Below are positions 1 through 10,283 of a DNA stretch of 64,000 nt, piece by piece. The translations under genes and the position numbers were made by a program. The notes under the pieces were generated by a model. The model did no database searches. It was not told where the DNA came from and saw only the letters and a list, made by a program, of their open reading frames with translations. The stretch is from Paraburkholderia ribeironis. GTDB taxonomy: Bacteria; Pseudomonadota; Gammaproteobacteria; Burkholderiales; Burkholderiaceae. The stretch lies in contig NZ_CYGX02000012.1 of NCBI RefSeq assembly GCF_900019265.1, positions 144,383 to 208,382 of the forward strand, in the 5' to 3' direction. Position 1 is the stretch's first letter, and the number at the start of each line of letters is the position of its first letter.

Positions 1-2023
1 GCGCGAGATTTTCGATTTCCTGCTGACGCGCCAGCATGCCGGCCTGTTCGGAATCGGCGGCATACAGTTGCACACCGACGCGCGTCACCACGTGACCCGC
101 CTTGACGACGAACGAGCCGCCTTCCGGCAATTGCGAGCGCATGCTGAGCGCCTGCTGCAGATCGTCGGCGACGAAGGCGAGGCCGAGCCAGTCGTTCAGC
201 ACCGCGCGAATGCCCGCGTCGTCGATCCGCTCGAGCGACAGCAGCGGCCTCAATGCGGCCGGCGCGGCGGCCGGCGCAGTGGCCGGTTGAGCGGCCGCCG
301 GCGGCGCGTAGAACGCGAGCTTGGCGGGCGGCGCGTCGGTGGCGAACGCCTTGACCCAGTCGAGATTCGACACCTCGAGCGCGGCCAGGCGCTCGCGCAG
401 CACCGCTTCAAGCGCGGTTTCCCAGCCGGCTTCGACGTGCAGCTTCTTCCACAGACGCGGCAGGCTGTTCAGCTCGTGCTTTTCGAGCCACGGCTGGATC
501 TTGCCTTCGGTCTGGACGTTTTCCTGCAACTGCTTGAGCGCGGCAAGGCGCGCGTCGAGCTGATGAATCTGCGCGCTTTCGGCCTGCACACGCTCCTGCG
601 CGGCGCGGCGTTCGCCGTCGAGGCGCGGCAGCGTTTCCTGCGCGTCGGCGAGACGGGCCTGCGCGTCGTGCAGGATCTCTTCGTGCTCGGCGAGCTGCAT
701 GCGCAGTTCTTCGAGCTGCGCTTCGTCGGGTGCGTCGAGCCCGCCCGCTTCCAGCTTCAACCGCTCGTGACGCTGCTGCAATTGCTGCAATTGCTGATCG
801 GCGTTGCGCTGATGCGCGGCTTCGAGCTTGAGCGCCTGCTCGGTCTGCGCGATCCCGCCGCGCTCGGCGTTCAACTCGGTCTGCGCATCGCGCCAACGCG
901 TTTCGAGCGCGGGCATCGCGTCATGCTTGGCGGCGGCCTCGTCTTCGGCGAGCGCGGCTTTTTCTTCGGCGACGGCCAACTGCTCTTCGGCGTCTTCGAT
1001 ATCGCCCTGCGCCTTTTCGGCCTGCGACTGCCACTGCTCGCGCTGCGCGCCCAGCGCGGCGATCTGCGCCTGCACGCGGTTGCGCGATTCGACGATGAAT
1101 CTGATCTCGGCTTCGAGCCGGCTGACTTCCGCATTCGCTTCGTACAGCGCGCCCTGTGCGCCCTGCATCGCGTCGCTGGCGGAATAATGTGCGACCCGCA
1201 GCGTTTCGAGCTGCGCCTCGACTTCACGCAGCTTCGCGGTTTGCGCCTCGAGGTCGATCTGCGCCTGTTCGATCGCGCGTTGCTGGCGCTCCTGCTCGCT
1301 GCCCGCCTCATTCTTGCGCAGCAGCCACAAGAGACGCTGCTTCTCTTCACCGTCGGTTTGCAGTTCCTTGTAGCGCGTGGCGACGACCGCCTGCCCTTCG
1401 AGCTTCTCGAGGTTCGTGCCGAGTTCGCGGATGATGTCCTCGACCCGGGTCAGGTTCTCGCGGGTGTCGTGCAGACGGTTCTCGGTTTCGCGGCGGCGTT
1501 CCTTGTACTTCGACACGCCGGCGGCTTCCTCGAGGAACACGCGCAGCTCTTCCGGCTTCGCCTCGATCAGTCGCGCGATCATGCCCTGCCCGATGATCGC
1601 GTAGGCGCGCGGCCCGAGACCGGTGCCGAGGAAGATGTCCTGGATGTCGCGGCGACGCGCCGGCAGATTGTTGATGTAGTAGCTCGAGGTGCCGTCGCGC
1701 GTAAGTACGCGCTTGACGGCGATTTCGGCATACTGGCCCCACTGGCCGGCGGCGCGGCCGTCGGCGTTGTCGAACACGAGTTCGACGCTGGCGCGGCTAC
1801 CCGGCTTGCGCGCGGTCGAGCCGTTGAAGATCACGTCCTGCATCGACTCGCCGCGCAACTCGGAGGCGCGCGATTCGCCGAGCACCCAACGCACGGCATC
1901 GATGATGTTGGACTTGCCGCACCCGTTCGGTCCCACCACGCCGACTAGCTGGCCCGGAACCTGGAAATGCGTGGGATCGACGAATGACTTGAAGCCAGCG
2001 AGTTTGATCGAGGTCAGACGCAC
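1..2023 (-). CDS. smc: Chromosome segregation protein SMC, 5' part (runs off the left edge)
   Basis: Structural maintenance of chromosomes ATPase, the core of the SMC-ScpAB condensin that compacts and segregates the chromosome. The first 674 codons are in the window. The N-terminus MRLTSIKLAGFKSF and the Walker A motif GPNGCGKSN (residues 31-39) are diagnostic. After the head comes a long heptad-rich, Glu/Gln/Ala-rich coiled coil (about residues 170-490), then the start of the hinge domain. I place the start at a GTG because the conserved SMC N-terminus begins there and no ATG lies in frame upstream. The C-terminal coil and the ABC signature half of the head lie outside the window. The preceding gene on the same strand is a DMT transporter, about 150 nt upstream. 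Confidence 0.95.
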   Translation of the reverse strand, partial: MRLTSIKLAGFKSFVDPTHFQVPGQLVGVVGPNGCGKSNIIDAVRWVLGESRASELRGESMQDVIFNGSTARKPGSRASVELVFDNADGRAAGQWGQYAEIAVKRVLTRDGTSSYYINNLPARRRDIQDIFLGTGLGPRAYAIIGQGMIARLIEAKPEELRVFLEEAAGVSKYKERRRETENRLHDTRENLTRVEDIIRELGTNLEKLEGQAVVATRYKELQTDGEEKQRLLWLLRKNEAGSEQERQQRAIEQAQIDLEAQTAKLREVEAQLETLRVAHYSASDAMQGAQGALYEANAEVSRLEAEIRFIVESRNRVQAQIAALGAQREQWQSQAEKAQGDIEDAEEQLAVAEEKAALAEDEAAAKHDAMPALETRWRDAQTELNAERGGIAQTEQALKLEAAHQRNADQQLQQLQQRHERLKLEAGGLDAPDEAQLEELRMQLAEHEEILHDAQARLADAQETLPRLDGERRAAQERVQAESAQIHQLDARLAALKQLQENVQTEGKIQPWLEKHELNSLPRLWKKLHVEAGWETALEAVLRERLAALEVSNLDWVKAFATDAPPAKLAFYAPPAAAQPATAPAAAPAALRPLLSLERIDDAGIRAVLNDWLGLAFVADDLQQALSMRSQLPEGGSFVVKAGHVVTRVGVQLYAADSEQAGMLARQQEIENLA

Positions 2024-2171
2024 GGCGATTTCGCTGTTTGAAAAGGGATGTAATAGGTGACTCGTGAAGGCCGCGCCAACCGTTCGCCGCTACGGCGAAA
2101 CGGCCCGCCAATCTTCGCGATACGGGCGCTGGCTACACGCGCTCAGGCATGCGCCGGCTAATGAGGGGCAA

Positions 2172-3176
2172 TCATACCATCGCCTGTGGGCGATTCTTAC
2201 CGCCCTTATGGTCGTTGCGCCCGCTGTTGTGCGCGCCGCACTCGGCCGCGACGCCTACGTCCTCGGTAGATGGATCGGGCGGCAACACCTTGGTCCGATG
2301 CGCCCAGCTGGACAACGCCGAGGCCAGTACGATGCACACGCCGCCGGCCCATTCGCGCGGTCCCGGTATCTCGCCGGCGAACAGCCACGCGGACAACGCG
2401 GTGACCACCAGCTCGAACAGCATGATGATCGACGCCCGGTTGGCCGGCACGCGGGCGAGCCCGTACTGCACCAGCATGTTGTTCGACGCCAGCAGCAGAC
2501 CCAGGCCCACGACCAGCAACGCCGCCGTGCCGAGATGCGCGCCGGTGGGCGGCGTGGGCATCGCCTCGAACAGCGAGGCGCACGCGCTGAAGATCGCCGC
2601 GCCGCCGAAGATCGTCGCGGTGCGCATTTCCGGCTTCATGTCCGGCAGCACGCGGCTGGTCTTGAGGATCAGCACGTTGCTCATCGCAAAGCCCATGCCG
2701 CCGGCAAGGCCCGCCCATTCGGCGAGATTGCCGGGCACGGGGAGCCCCAGTTGCGGCGACCACAGCATGGTCATCGCGCCGGCCAGCGACAGCGCGGCCA
2801 GACCCGCGCCCGCCCAGCTCAGCCGTTCGTGCAGGATGAAGTGTGCAAAGAGCGCAGTCCACGCGGGGGTGAGATAGAACAGCAGCAGCACTCGCATCAC
2901 CTGGCCGTGAATCGAGCCCCACACGAAGCCGAGGTTGGTGATGCCCGCGGCCAGCGCGAGCGCCGGGAGCAGCCAGTGCCAGCGCACGGTTTTGAGCGCG
3001 CGATGGCGCACCAGCAGCACGAACAGGCAGCCGGCGCCGCTCGTCAGCGCACTGGCCGCGGTGCCGGTGACCCCGAGCGCCGCCAGCATGCGCAGCGGAT
3101 ACCAGATCATTCCCCACACCGAAGCGCCGAGCATGATCGCGAGCGTCGGCCAGCCGTTGCGAAGCCAGTTGGTCAT
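2172..3176 (-). CDS. DMT-superfamily (EamA) transporter
   Basis: Predicted inner-membrane drug/metabolite transporter of 334 residues, the usual size for a two-EamA-domain protein with about ten membrane helices. The hydrophobic segments are regularly spaced from residue 8 onward, and the two halves each resemble an EamA repeat (first half around residues 10-145, second around 160-295, the latter containing FELVVTALSAWLFAGE). The substrate cannot be told from sequence. The C-terminal 35 residues are polar and rich in Gly, Asn and Lys, probably a cytoplasmic tail. It is co-oriented with smc downstream; the end of the gene overlaps a TATGAT sequence on the minus strand that could serve as the -10 of an smc promoter. 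Confidence 0.85.
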   Translation of the reverse strand: MTNWLRNGWPTLAIMLGASVWGMIWYPLRMLAALGVTGTAASALTSGAGCLFVLLVRHRALKTVRWHWLLPALALAAGITNLGFVWGSIHGQVMRVLLLFYLTPAWTALFAHFILHERLSWAGAGLAALSLAGAMTMLWSPQLGLPVPGNLAEWAGLAGGMGFAMSNVLILKTSRVLPDMKPEMRTATIFGGAAIFSACASLFEAMPTPPTGAHLGTAALLVVGLGLLLASNNMLVQYGLARVPANRASIIMLFELVVTALSAWLFAGEIPGPREWAGGVCIVLASALSSWAHRTKVLPPDPSTEDVGVAAECGAHNSGRNDHKGGKNRPQAMV

Positions 3177-3276
3177 GGCGCCAGGCTCCTTGAGCGGGCG
3201 CCTGCGGCGTTGCTTATGCAGTGGGTCGTCAGATTGCTGGCGGTCGCGCTCGTGAGGTTGGTGGCGCGCCTGGCAG

Positions 3277-3339
3277 CCGGCTTATGCGCCGGATGATGCG
3301 CCGGATGATGTGCCGGCTTATCTGCCGGTTTGTCTGCCG
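3277..3339. repeat. Five imperfect 12-bp tandem repeats
   Basis: Units of the form ccggNtNaTgcg (for example ccggatgatgcg at 3289-3300) follow each other with a 12-nt period and end with a partial unit. They sit about 100 bp upstream of the DMT transporter start. On the minus strand the period is a multiple of three and yields a KPAHHPA-type peptide, but nothing else supports translation. Confidence 0.8.
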
Positions 3340-3678
3340 CGCGGCCGGCCGGATCGCCCGCGACAGTGCGCGCAACGCGATGGCCACGGACCGCCACGGG
3401 CTCTCCCCTGATTCGTCCGCTTGTCTGCGGGACTGCTGTGTACATTGCTGCTCCTGCTTGTTGGTGCGCGAACCGTCGGCGGCTCGCTTCATTCCCGCCG
3501 TGACGCATTGAATGCGCCACCTGGCGGGTTGCGTCGGTGCCGGGCCATGCGCCGTCTGCAATCGCCGTCTCCATCCATTGCCAACCATAGCCCATGGCGC
3601 CGGCGCATGCCTGCCGGCGAGCAGCCGCGCCCCATGGCGTGCGCCCCATGCTATTCGCCCCAGCGTGGCGCCCCATGC

Positions 3679-3726
3679 CATGCGCGCCACGCCATGCGCG
3701 CCACGCCATGCGCGCCACGCTATAAT
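3679..3726 (+). promoter_or_regulatory. Three 14-bp repeats abutting a TATAAT -10 box upstream of dapC
   Basis: The unit catgcgcgccacgc is perfectly repeated at 3679-3692, 3693-3706 and 3707-3720, and TATAAT follows at 3721-3726. At a 17-bp spacing the -35 position would read gcgcca, unlike TTGACA, so the promoter would be activator-dependent or weak, or the -35 lies elsewhere. The distance from the -10 to the dapC start codon is about 125 nt, leaving a long leader. The -10 assignment is inference from sequence only. Confidence 0.5.
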
Positions 3727-3851
3727 CACCCGCTCGCCGCCGTCCCCGGTCGGTCCGTCTGCCGCACTCGATACGCCCTGCCGTCGGTCGGCGCGCGCCC
3801 AGTTTCTCCGCATCCGTCTGCGCCCATCTTCGATCAGGCTCGATCCGCTCC

Positions 3852-5069
3852 GTGAACCCGCTACTCGATTCCCTTCAGTCCTACCCGTTCGAAAAGCTGC
3901 GTGTGCTGTTCAAGGACGTCACGCCGCCGGCCGGCCTCGCGCATATCAGCTTCGGCATCGGTGAACCGAAACATCCCACGCCGGCGCTGATCCGCGACGC
4001 GGTGGTGGCATCGCTCGGCGGCCTCGCCGCCTATCCGGCCACGCTCGGCTCGCCGGCGCTGCGCGAGTCGATCGCGAAGTGGATCACGCAGCGCTACGGC
4101 CTGCCGCCGATCAATCCGGCCACCGAGGTGCTGCCGGTCTCGGGCTCGCGCGAGGCGCTGTTCGCGCTCGCGCAGACGGTGCTGGATCCACGGCGCAATG
4201 CTGACGGCGAACCTGCGATCGTACTCTGTCCGAACCCGTTCTACCAAATCTACGAAGGCGCGGCGATTCTCGGCGGCGCGCAGCCGTACTTCGTCAACAG
4301 CGACCCGGCGCGCAATTTCGCCTGCGACTACTCGGCGGTGCCGGCCGACATCTGGGCCCGCACGCAACTTCTGTACGTCTGCTCGCCCGGCAATCCGACC
4401 GGCGCGGTGCTCACGCTCGACGACTGGCGCGAACTGTTCGCGCTGTCGGACCGCTACGGCTTCGTGATCGCGTCCGACGAGTGCTACTCCGAGATCTATT
4501 TCGACGAAGCGCAGCCGCCGCTCGGCGGCCTCGAAGCCGCGCACGAGCTCGGCCGTGGCTACGAGCGGCTGGTCATGCTGTCGAGCCTGTCCAAGCGCTC
4601 GAACGTGCCGGGCATGCGCTCGGGTTTCGTCGCCGGCGATGCGGCGATCCTCAAAGCGTTTCTGCTCTACCGGACGTATCACGGCGCGGCATTGTCGACG
4701 GTGTTTCAAAGCGCCAGCATCGCCGCGTGGAACGACGAAACGCACGTGCGCGAGAACCGCGCGAAGTATCTGCAGAAGTTTTCCACCGTCACGCCGATGC
4801 TCGCCGACGTGCTCGACGTGCGCCTGCCGGACGCCGCGTTCTACCTGTGGGCGGACGTCTCGCGCACCGGCCTCACGGACACCGAGTTCGCCCAGCGCCT
4901 GTACGCCGACTATAATGTGACGGTTCTGCCGGGCTCGTTCCTCGCGCGTACCGCGCACGGCGTGAACCCCGGCCGCAATTTCGTGCGCCTCGCGCTGGTC
5001 GCCGACGTCGACGAATGCACGCAGGGCGCACAGCGCATCGTCGATTTTTGCCGTGCGCTCGCCGGTTGA
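3852..5069 (+). CDS. dapC: N-succinyldiaminopimelate aminotransferase
   Basis: PLP-dependent fold-type I aminotransferase that converts N-succinyl-2-amino-6-ketopimelate to N-succinyl-LL-diaminopimelate in the succinylase branch of lysine/peptidoglycan precursor synthesis. 405 residues, normal for the family. The PLP-binding lysine is Lys248 in SLSKRSNVPGMRSGF, and the conserved substrate-binding arginine lies in the C-terminal GRNFVRLALV segment. The GTG start is taken because the conserved N-terminus MNPLLDSLQSYPFEKL begins there. dapD follows 91 nt downstream on the same strand and dapE comes two genes later, so the genes for three successive steps of the pathway are clustered. Confidence 0.93.
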   Translation: MNPLLDSLQSYPFEKLRVLFKDVTPPAGLAHISFGIGEPKHPTPALIRDAVVASLGGLAAYPATLGSPALRESIAKWITQRYGLPPINPATEVLPVSGSREALFALAQTVLDPRRNADGEPAIVLCPNPFYQIYEGAAILGGAQPYFVNSDPARNFACDYSAVPADIWARTQLLYVCSPGNPTGAVLTLDDWRELFALSDRYGFVIASDECYSEIYFDEAQPPLGGLEAAHELGRGYERLVMLSSLSKRSNVPGMRSGFVAGDAAILKAFLLYRTYHGAALSTVFQSASIAAWNDETHVRENRAKYLQKFSTVTPMLADVLDVRLPDAAFYLWADVSRTGLTDTEFAQRLYADYNVTVLPGSFLARTAHGVNPGRNFVRLALVADVDECTQGAQRIVDFCRALAG

Positions 5070-5160
5070 GTCGTGCGCCCGGCTTTGAATGCTGCCGGGC
5101 GAACGCCCGGCGCGCCGCATCCCCTTCTTCCGACTTCAACTCTTCAGAAAAAGCACGCAT

Positions 5161-5988
5161 ATGTCGCAACAACTTCAGCAGATCATTGACACCGCCTGGG
5201 ACAACCGCGCCGAACTGTCGCCGAAGGCCGCGCCGGCCGAAGTGCGTGAAGCCGTCGCCCACGCCATCGAGCAACTCGACAAAGGCGCCCTGCGCGTCGC
5301 CGAAAAGAAAGACGGCGATTGGGTCGTCAACCAGTGGCTGAAGAAAGCCGTGCTGCTGTCGTTCCGCCTCGAGGACAATGCGCCGATGCCGGCTGGTGGC
5401 TACAGCCAGTTCTACGACAAGGTGCCCTCGAAGTTCGCCAGCTACACCGCTGAAGACTTCGCCGCCGGCGGCTTCCGCGTGGTGCCGCCCGCGATCGCGC
5501 GCCGCGGCTCGTTCATCGCGAAGAACGTGGTGCTGATGCCGTCGTACACCAACATCGGCGCGTACGTCGACGAAGGCACGATGGTCGACACGTGGGCCAC
5601 CGTCGGCTCGTGCGCGCAGATCGGCAAGAACGTGCACCTGTCGGGCGGCGTGGGCATCGGCGGCGTGCTGGAGCCGCTGCAGGCCAACCCGGTCATCATC
5701 GAAGACAACTGCTTCATCGGCGCGCGTTCGGAAGTGGTCGAAGGCGTGATCGTCGAGGAAAACTCGGTGATCTCGATGGGCGTGTACCTCGGCCAGAGCA
5801 CCAAGATCTACGACCGCGAAACCGGCGAAGTCACGTATGGCCGGATTCCGGCGGGCTCGGTGGTGGTGGCGGGCAATCTGCCGTCGAAGGACGGCTCGCA
5901 CAGCCTGTACTGCGCGGTGATCGTCAAGAAGGTGGACGCGAAGACGCGTGCGAAGGTCGGCCTGAACGAGCTGCTGCGAGGCGATTGA
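5161..5988 (+). CDS. dapD: Tetrahydrodipicolinate N-succinyltransferase
   Basis: Transfers succinyl from succinyl-CoA to tetrahydrodipicolinate, the step before DapC. 275 residues, typical of the proteobacterial DapD. The N-terminal helical domain (about 1-100) is followed by a left-handed beta helix with hexapeptide repeats (for example [20 protein letters not shown], residues about 178-197), and a short C-terminal domain ending [10 protein letters not shown]. The ATG at [15 protein letters not shown] matches the usual DapD N-terminus; an in-frame codon 72 nt upstream would only add unrelated residues. The stop codon overlaps the next gene's ATG by one base, indicating translational coupling. 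Confidence 0.96.
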   Translation: MSQQLQQIIDTAWDNRAELSPKAAPAEVREAVAHAIEQLDKGALRVAEKKDGDWVVNQWLKKAVLLSFRLEDNAPMPAGGYSQFYDKVPSKFASYTAEDFAAGGFRVVPPAIARRGSFIAKNVVLMPSYTNIGAYVDEGTMVDTWATVGSCAQIGKNVHLSGGVGIGGVLEPLQANPVIIEDNCFIGARSEVVEGVIVEENSVISMGVYLGQSTKIYDRETGEVTYGRIPAGSVVVAGNLPSKDGSHSLYCAVIVKKVDAKTRAKVGLNELLRGD

Positions 5989-6353
5989 TGGCGCGCGGCA
6001 CCAAAACCGTCGTCTACGGCATTCCGAACTGCGACACCGTGAAGAAGGCCCGCGTGTGGCTCGAAGAGCACGGCGTCGAGTTCGAGTTTCACGACTTCAA
6101 GAAGGCCGGCGTGACCGAGCCGCTCGTGCAGGACTGGCTGAAGGACGTGAAACTCGACGCCCTGCTGAACCGTCGCGGCACCACGTGGCGCGGCCTGTCC
6201 GACGACATGAAGGCAGCCGCGGATACCCAGCCGGGCGCGATCGCGTTGATGATCCATAAGCCGTCGGTGATCAAGCGGCCGGTGCTGGTGGTCAACGGGC
6301 GGGTCAAGTCGCTCGGTTTTTCCGCGGACGAATACACTGCGCTATTCGCCTGA
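5988..6353 (+). CDS. ArsC/Spx-family thioredoxin-fold protein (YffB-like)
   Basis: 121-residue thioredoxin-fold protein of the arsenate reductase/Spx family. The N-terminal VYGIPNCDTVKKARVWLEEH carries a single active-site-like cysteine (Cys14 by the ATG used here), and VVNGRVKSLGFSADEY closes the fold. E. coli yffB, also next to dapE, is the apparent counterpart; its physiological role is unknown to me, and true arsenate reduction is doubtful because the additional residues of plasmid-type ArsC are not evident. It overlaps dapD by one nucleotide and a strong terminator follows at 6439. Confidence 0.85.
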   Translation: MARGTKTVVYGIPNCDTVKKARVWLEEHGVEFEFHDFKKAGVTEPLVQDWLKDVKLDALLNRRGTTWRGLSDDMKAAADTQPGAIALMIHKPSVIKRPVLVVNGRVKSLGFSADEYTALFA

Positions 6354-7643
<1,290 letters not shown>

Positions 7644-7659
7644 CCGAGGACCCTTTGCG

Positions 7660-8544
7660 ATGACGCTTCCGTTTTCCACTGTCCGCGACCTGCTGCGTTT
7701 CGCGGTGTCGCGCTTCAACCAGGCTCAGCTGTCGTTCGGCCACGGGTCGGCCAACGCCTACGACGAAGCCGCCTATCTGATCCTGCACACGCTGCATCTG
7801 CCGCTTGACCTGCTGGATCCATTCCTCGACGCGCGGCTGACCGCGGCCGAAATCGACGCCGTGCTGAACGTCATTGAACGGCGCGCCGCCGAACGCGTGC
7901 CGGCCGCGTACATCACACAGGAAGCGTGGATGCACGGCTTCCGTTTTCATGTTGACGAGCGCGTGATCGTGCCGCGTTCGTTCATCGGCGAATTGCTGCA
8001 GGATGGCCTGCAACCCTACGTGGAAGATCCCGAGCAGGTGAGCGCGGTGCTGGAGCTGTGCACCGGCTCCGGCTGCCTCGCGATTCTCGCCGCGCACGCG
8101 TTCCCGAATGCGGATGTCGATGCGGTGGACCTGTCGGCGCCGGCGCTCGAAGTCGCCAGGCGCAACGTGATCGACTACAAGCTCGACAATCGCATCGCGC
8201 TGTTCGAAGGCGATCTGTACGCGCCGCTCGCCGAGCGCCGCTACGATGTGATCATCAGCAATCCGCCGTACGTGAACGCCGCGTCGATGCAGCAGCTGCC
8301 CGCCGAATACAAACACGAACCGGACATGGCGCTGGCAGGTGGTGCCGACGGCATGGACGTCGTGCGTCGCATCATCGCCGACGCGCGCAACTGGCTGACC
8401 GAAGACGGTGTGCTGGTCGTCGAGATCGGCAACGAACGCGAGCACGTCGAAGCGGCCTTCGGCGGCCTCGACCTGGTCTGGCTCTCGACCAGCGCCGGCG
8501 ACGACAATGTATTCCTGATTCAGGCCGCCGACCTGCCGGTCTGA
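7660..8544 (+). CDS. prmB: 50S ribosomal protein L3 N5-glutamine methyltransferase
   Basis: SAM-dependent HemK/PrmB-family methyltransferase that modifies a glutamine of ribosomal protein L3. 294 residues. N-terminal helical substrate-binding domain (1-95), then a Rossmann-type methyltransferase domain with LELCTGSGCLAILAA (SAM-binding loop) and the catalytic NPPY motif beginning at Asn201. PrmB rather than PrmC is favoured by the N-terminal sequence TVRDLLRFAVSRFNQAQLSFGHG and VIVPRSFIGELL. A ribosome-binding site (gagga) precedes the ATG. It lies 16 nt behind dapE, so it is probably co-transcribed. Confidence 0.93.
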   Translation: MTLPFSTVRDLLRFAVSRFNQAQLSFGHGSANAYDEAAYLILHTLHLPLDLLDPFLDARLTAAEIDAVLNVIERRAAERVPAAYITQEAWMHGFRFHVDERVIVPRSFIGELLQDGLQPYVEDPEQVSAVLELCTGSGCLAILAAHAFPNADVDAVDLSAPALEVARRNVIDYKLDNRIALFEGDLYAPLAERRYDVIISNPPYVNAASMQQLPAEYKHEPDMALAGGADGMDVVRRIIADARNWLTEDGVLVVEIGNEREHVEAAFGGLDLVWLSTSAGDDNVFLIQAADLPV

Positions 8545-8752
8545 TGACATGTCAACGCCTTGATGCCTGATGGCGTGGTGCGCGCGGCGGGCATCTGCAG
8601 GGGTCGCGCGGGTTGCGTTTGAAGGCGTTTTCGAGGCGGGTTTGCAGCGCGATGCCGTCTGACGCTGTCGCGCTTCGGGTTGCACCACCGCTCAGGTATG
8701 CGCCCGCACCCGCTTCCCGAAACACAGCGCTTCGCCAACTCTTCGCGAGCTT

Positions 8753-10204
8753 ATGGAATTCGACCTGCTTCATGTCGGCCCGCTGGTTGCCCTCGCCCAC
8801 ATTCTCGGCGTGGTCGCGGCGTGCCACGCGATTCTCCATACCCGCACCTCGCAAGGCGCGATCGCGTGGGCCGTGTCGCTCGTCGCGATGCCGTATCTGA
8901 CGCTGGTGCCTTATCTGTTTCTCGGCCGCAGCAAGTTCGCCGGCTACGCGGACGCGCGCCGCGTCGAAAACGAACTACTGCGCACGCGGGCGCATCCTCC
9001 GGAATGGGACACGCGGGCTTCGTCCGCGGGGCTGCCCACGCAGCAGCTCGGAGTCAGGCTCGTGCATTCGCTGACGCGTCTGGGCGGCATGCCGTTTTTG
9101 CCCGGCAATTCCGTGCGCACGCTGGTGAACGGCGTCGCCACCTTCGAGGCCATTCTCGAGGCAATCGAAAGCGCGCGGCACTACGTGATCGTGCAATTCT
9201 TCATCGTGCGCGACGATGCGCTCGGCGCGCTGTTCAAGGACGCGCTGATCGCCAAAGCGCAACAAGGCGTGCGGGTCTACTTCCTGTACGACAGCATCGG
9301 CAGCTACGATCTGCCTCACCGCTATGTGGCGACACTGCGCACGGCCGGCGTCGAGATGCATCCGTTCGCCACCAATCGCCGGTTCGTCAACCGTCTGCAG
9401 CTGAACTTCCGCAATCATCGCAAGATCGTCGCGGTGGACGGCGAGCGCGCGTTCGTGGGCGGCCATAACGTGGGCGTCGAATATCTCGGCGGCAAGCCGC
9501 CGCTATCGCCATGGCGCGATACGCACATCGAGGTGCGTGGCCCGGCGGTCGCCAGCATCCAGTTCGTGTTCACCGAGGACTGGCACTGGGCCACGCAGCA
9601 GTTGCCGCAGTTCGACCTGCCGCCCGCCGCGCTGGCCGACGATCCGGCTGGCCAGGGGATGCACTGCCTCGTCATGCCGAGCGGTCCGGCCGACAAACAG
9701 GAAACCTGCTCGCTCTTTTTCGTCGAAGCGATCAACGCGGCACGCGAGCGGATCTGGATCACCACGCCCTACCTCGTGCCCGATGAAGCCGTGTTCTCCG
9801 CCTTGCGGCTCGCGGCGCTGCGCGGCGTGGACGTACGCATCCTGATTCCGAGCCGGCGCGACCACCGGGTGGTGTTTGCCGCCTCGACGCTGTATGCGTA
9901 CGATTCGCTGCGCGCGGGCATCCGCATCTTCCGTTACCAGCCGGGCTTCCTGCATCAGAAGGTGGTGCTGATCGACAGCGTGGCCGCCGCGATCGGCAGC
10001 GCCAATCTCGACAACCGCTCGTTCCGGCTCAACTTCGAAATCATGGTGCTGACCGTGGACCGCGGGTTTGCACTGGAAGTCGAAACGATGCTGCTGAACG
10101 ATTTCGCGGAGTCGCGTGAAATCGACCACAACGAATATCGGCGAGCGAGCGCGCTGCGCCGCATGCTGATGCATGTGGCGCGCCTCTTCTCGCCAATCCT
10201 CTAG
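8753..10204 (+). CDS. cls: Cardiolipin synthase (phospholipase D family)
   Basis: 483-residue membrane enzyme that condenses two phosphatidylglycerols (or related phospholipids) to cardiolipin. Two N-terminal membrane helices (about 5-27 and 37-58) precede two HKD motifs: HRKIVAVDGERAFVGG from His222 and HQKVVLIDSVAAAIGS from His401. Length and architecture match ClsA-type enzymes rather than ClsB, which lacks the membrane helices. The 208-bp upstream gap shows no gene. The gene ends with MLMHVARLFSPIL, the usual amphipathic tail. Confidence 0.92.
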   Translation: MEFDLLHVGPLVALAHILGVVAACHAILHTRTSQGAIAWAVSLVAMPYLTLVPYLFLGRSKFAGYADARRVENELLRTRAHPPEWDTRASSAGLPTQQLGVRLVHSLTRLGGMPFLPGNSVRTLVNGVATFEAILEAIESARHYVIVQFFIVRDDALGALFKDALIAKAQQGVRVYFLYDSIGSYDLPHRYVATLRTAGVEMHPFATNRRFVNRLQLNFRNHRKIVAVDGERAFVGGHNVGVEYLGGKPPLSPWRDTHIEVRGPAVASIQFVFTEDWHWATQQLPQFDLPPAALADDPAGQGMHCLVMPSGPADKQETCSLFFVEAINAARERIWITTPYLVPDEAVFSALRLAALRGVDVRILIPSRRDHRVVFAASTLYAYDSLRAGIRIFRYQPGFLHQKVVLIDSVAAAIGSANLDNRSFRLNFEIMVLTVDRGFALEVETMLLNDFAESREIDHNEYRRASALRRMLMHVARLFSPIL

Positions 10205-10217
10205 GCGCCGCGCCGCC

Positions 10218-10264
10218 GTATGGGCTCAAAACCGGGCTCAAAACGGGCTCAAAACGAGCCCAAG
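10218..10264. repeat. Short tandem repeat after cls
   Basis: Three and a half copies of a 12-13 bp unit (ggctcaaaac with 2-3 variable bases) lie between the convergent cls and gpx genes. The last unit is partly inverted (gagccc), which may form a small hairpin with ggctc. No poly-T run is present, so I do not call a terminator. Confidence 0.5.
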
Positions 10265-10283
10265 ACGCGGGCGCACGACAGGC

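Larger units (their letters stand above)
3177..3851. other. Long intergenic region with two blocks of tandem repeats
   Basis: About 675 bases between the DMT transporter and dapC, which diverge from it. Both strands have open frames here, but their translations are Ala/Arg/Met/Trp low-complexity or repeat-derived and I do not accept them as genes. The region contains five imperfect 12-bp repeats at 3277-3336 and three perfect 14-bp repeats at 3679-3720 that end directly on a TATAAT box, the likely dapC promoter. Confidence 0.7.

Noticed and set aside
68..1948. 626-codon plus-strand open frame
   Set aside because: It is antisense to smc; its Leu/Arg-rich translation reflects the high-GC third positions of the real gene.
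2064..3296. 410-codon plus-strand frame
   Set aside because: Antisense to the DMT transporter with a Gln/Arg/His-rich, domainless product.
3173..3718. 181-codon minus-strand frame over the repeat blocks
   Set aside because: Translation is low-complexity and mostly the two DNA repeat arrays; no ribosome-binding site or family resemblance.
3277..3720. CRISPR-like array
   Set aside because: The repeats are contiguous without spacers, too short (12-14 bp), and no cas gene is near.
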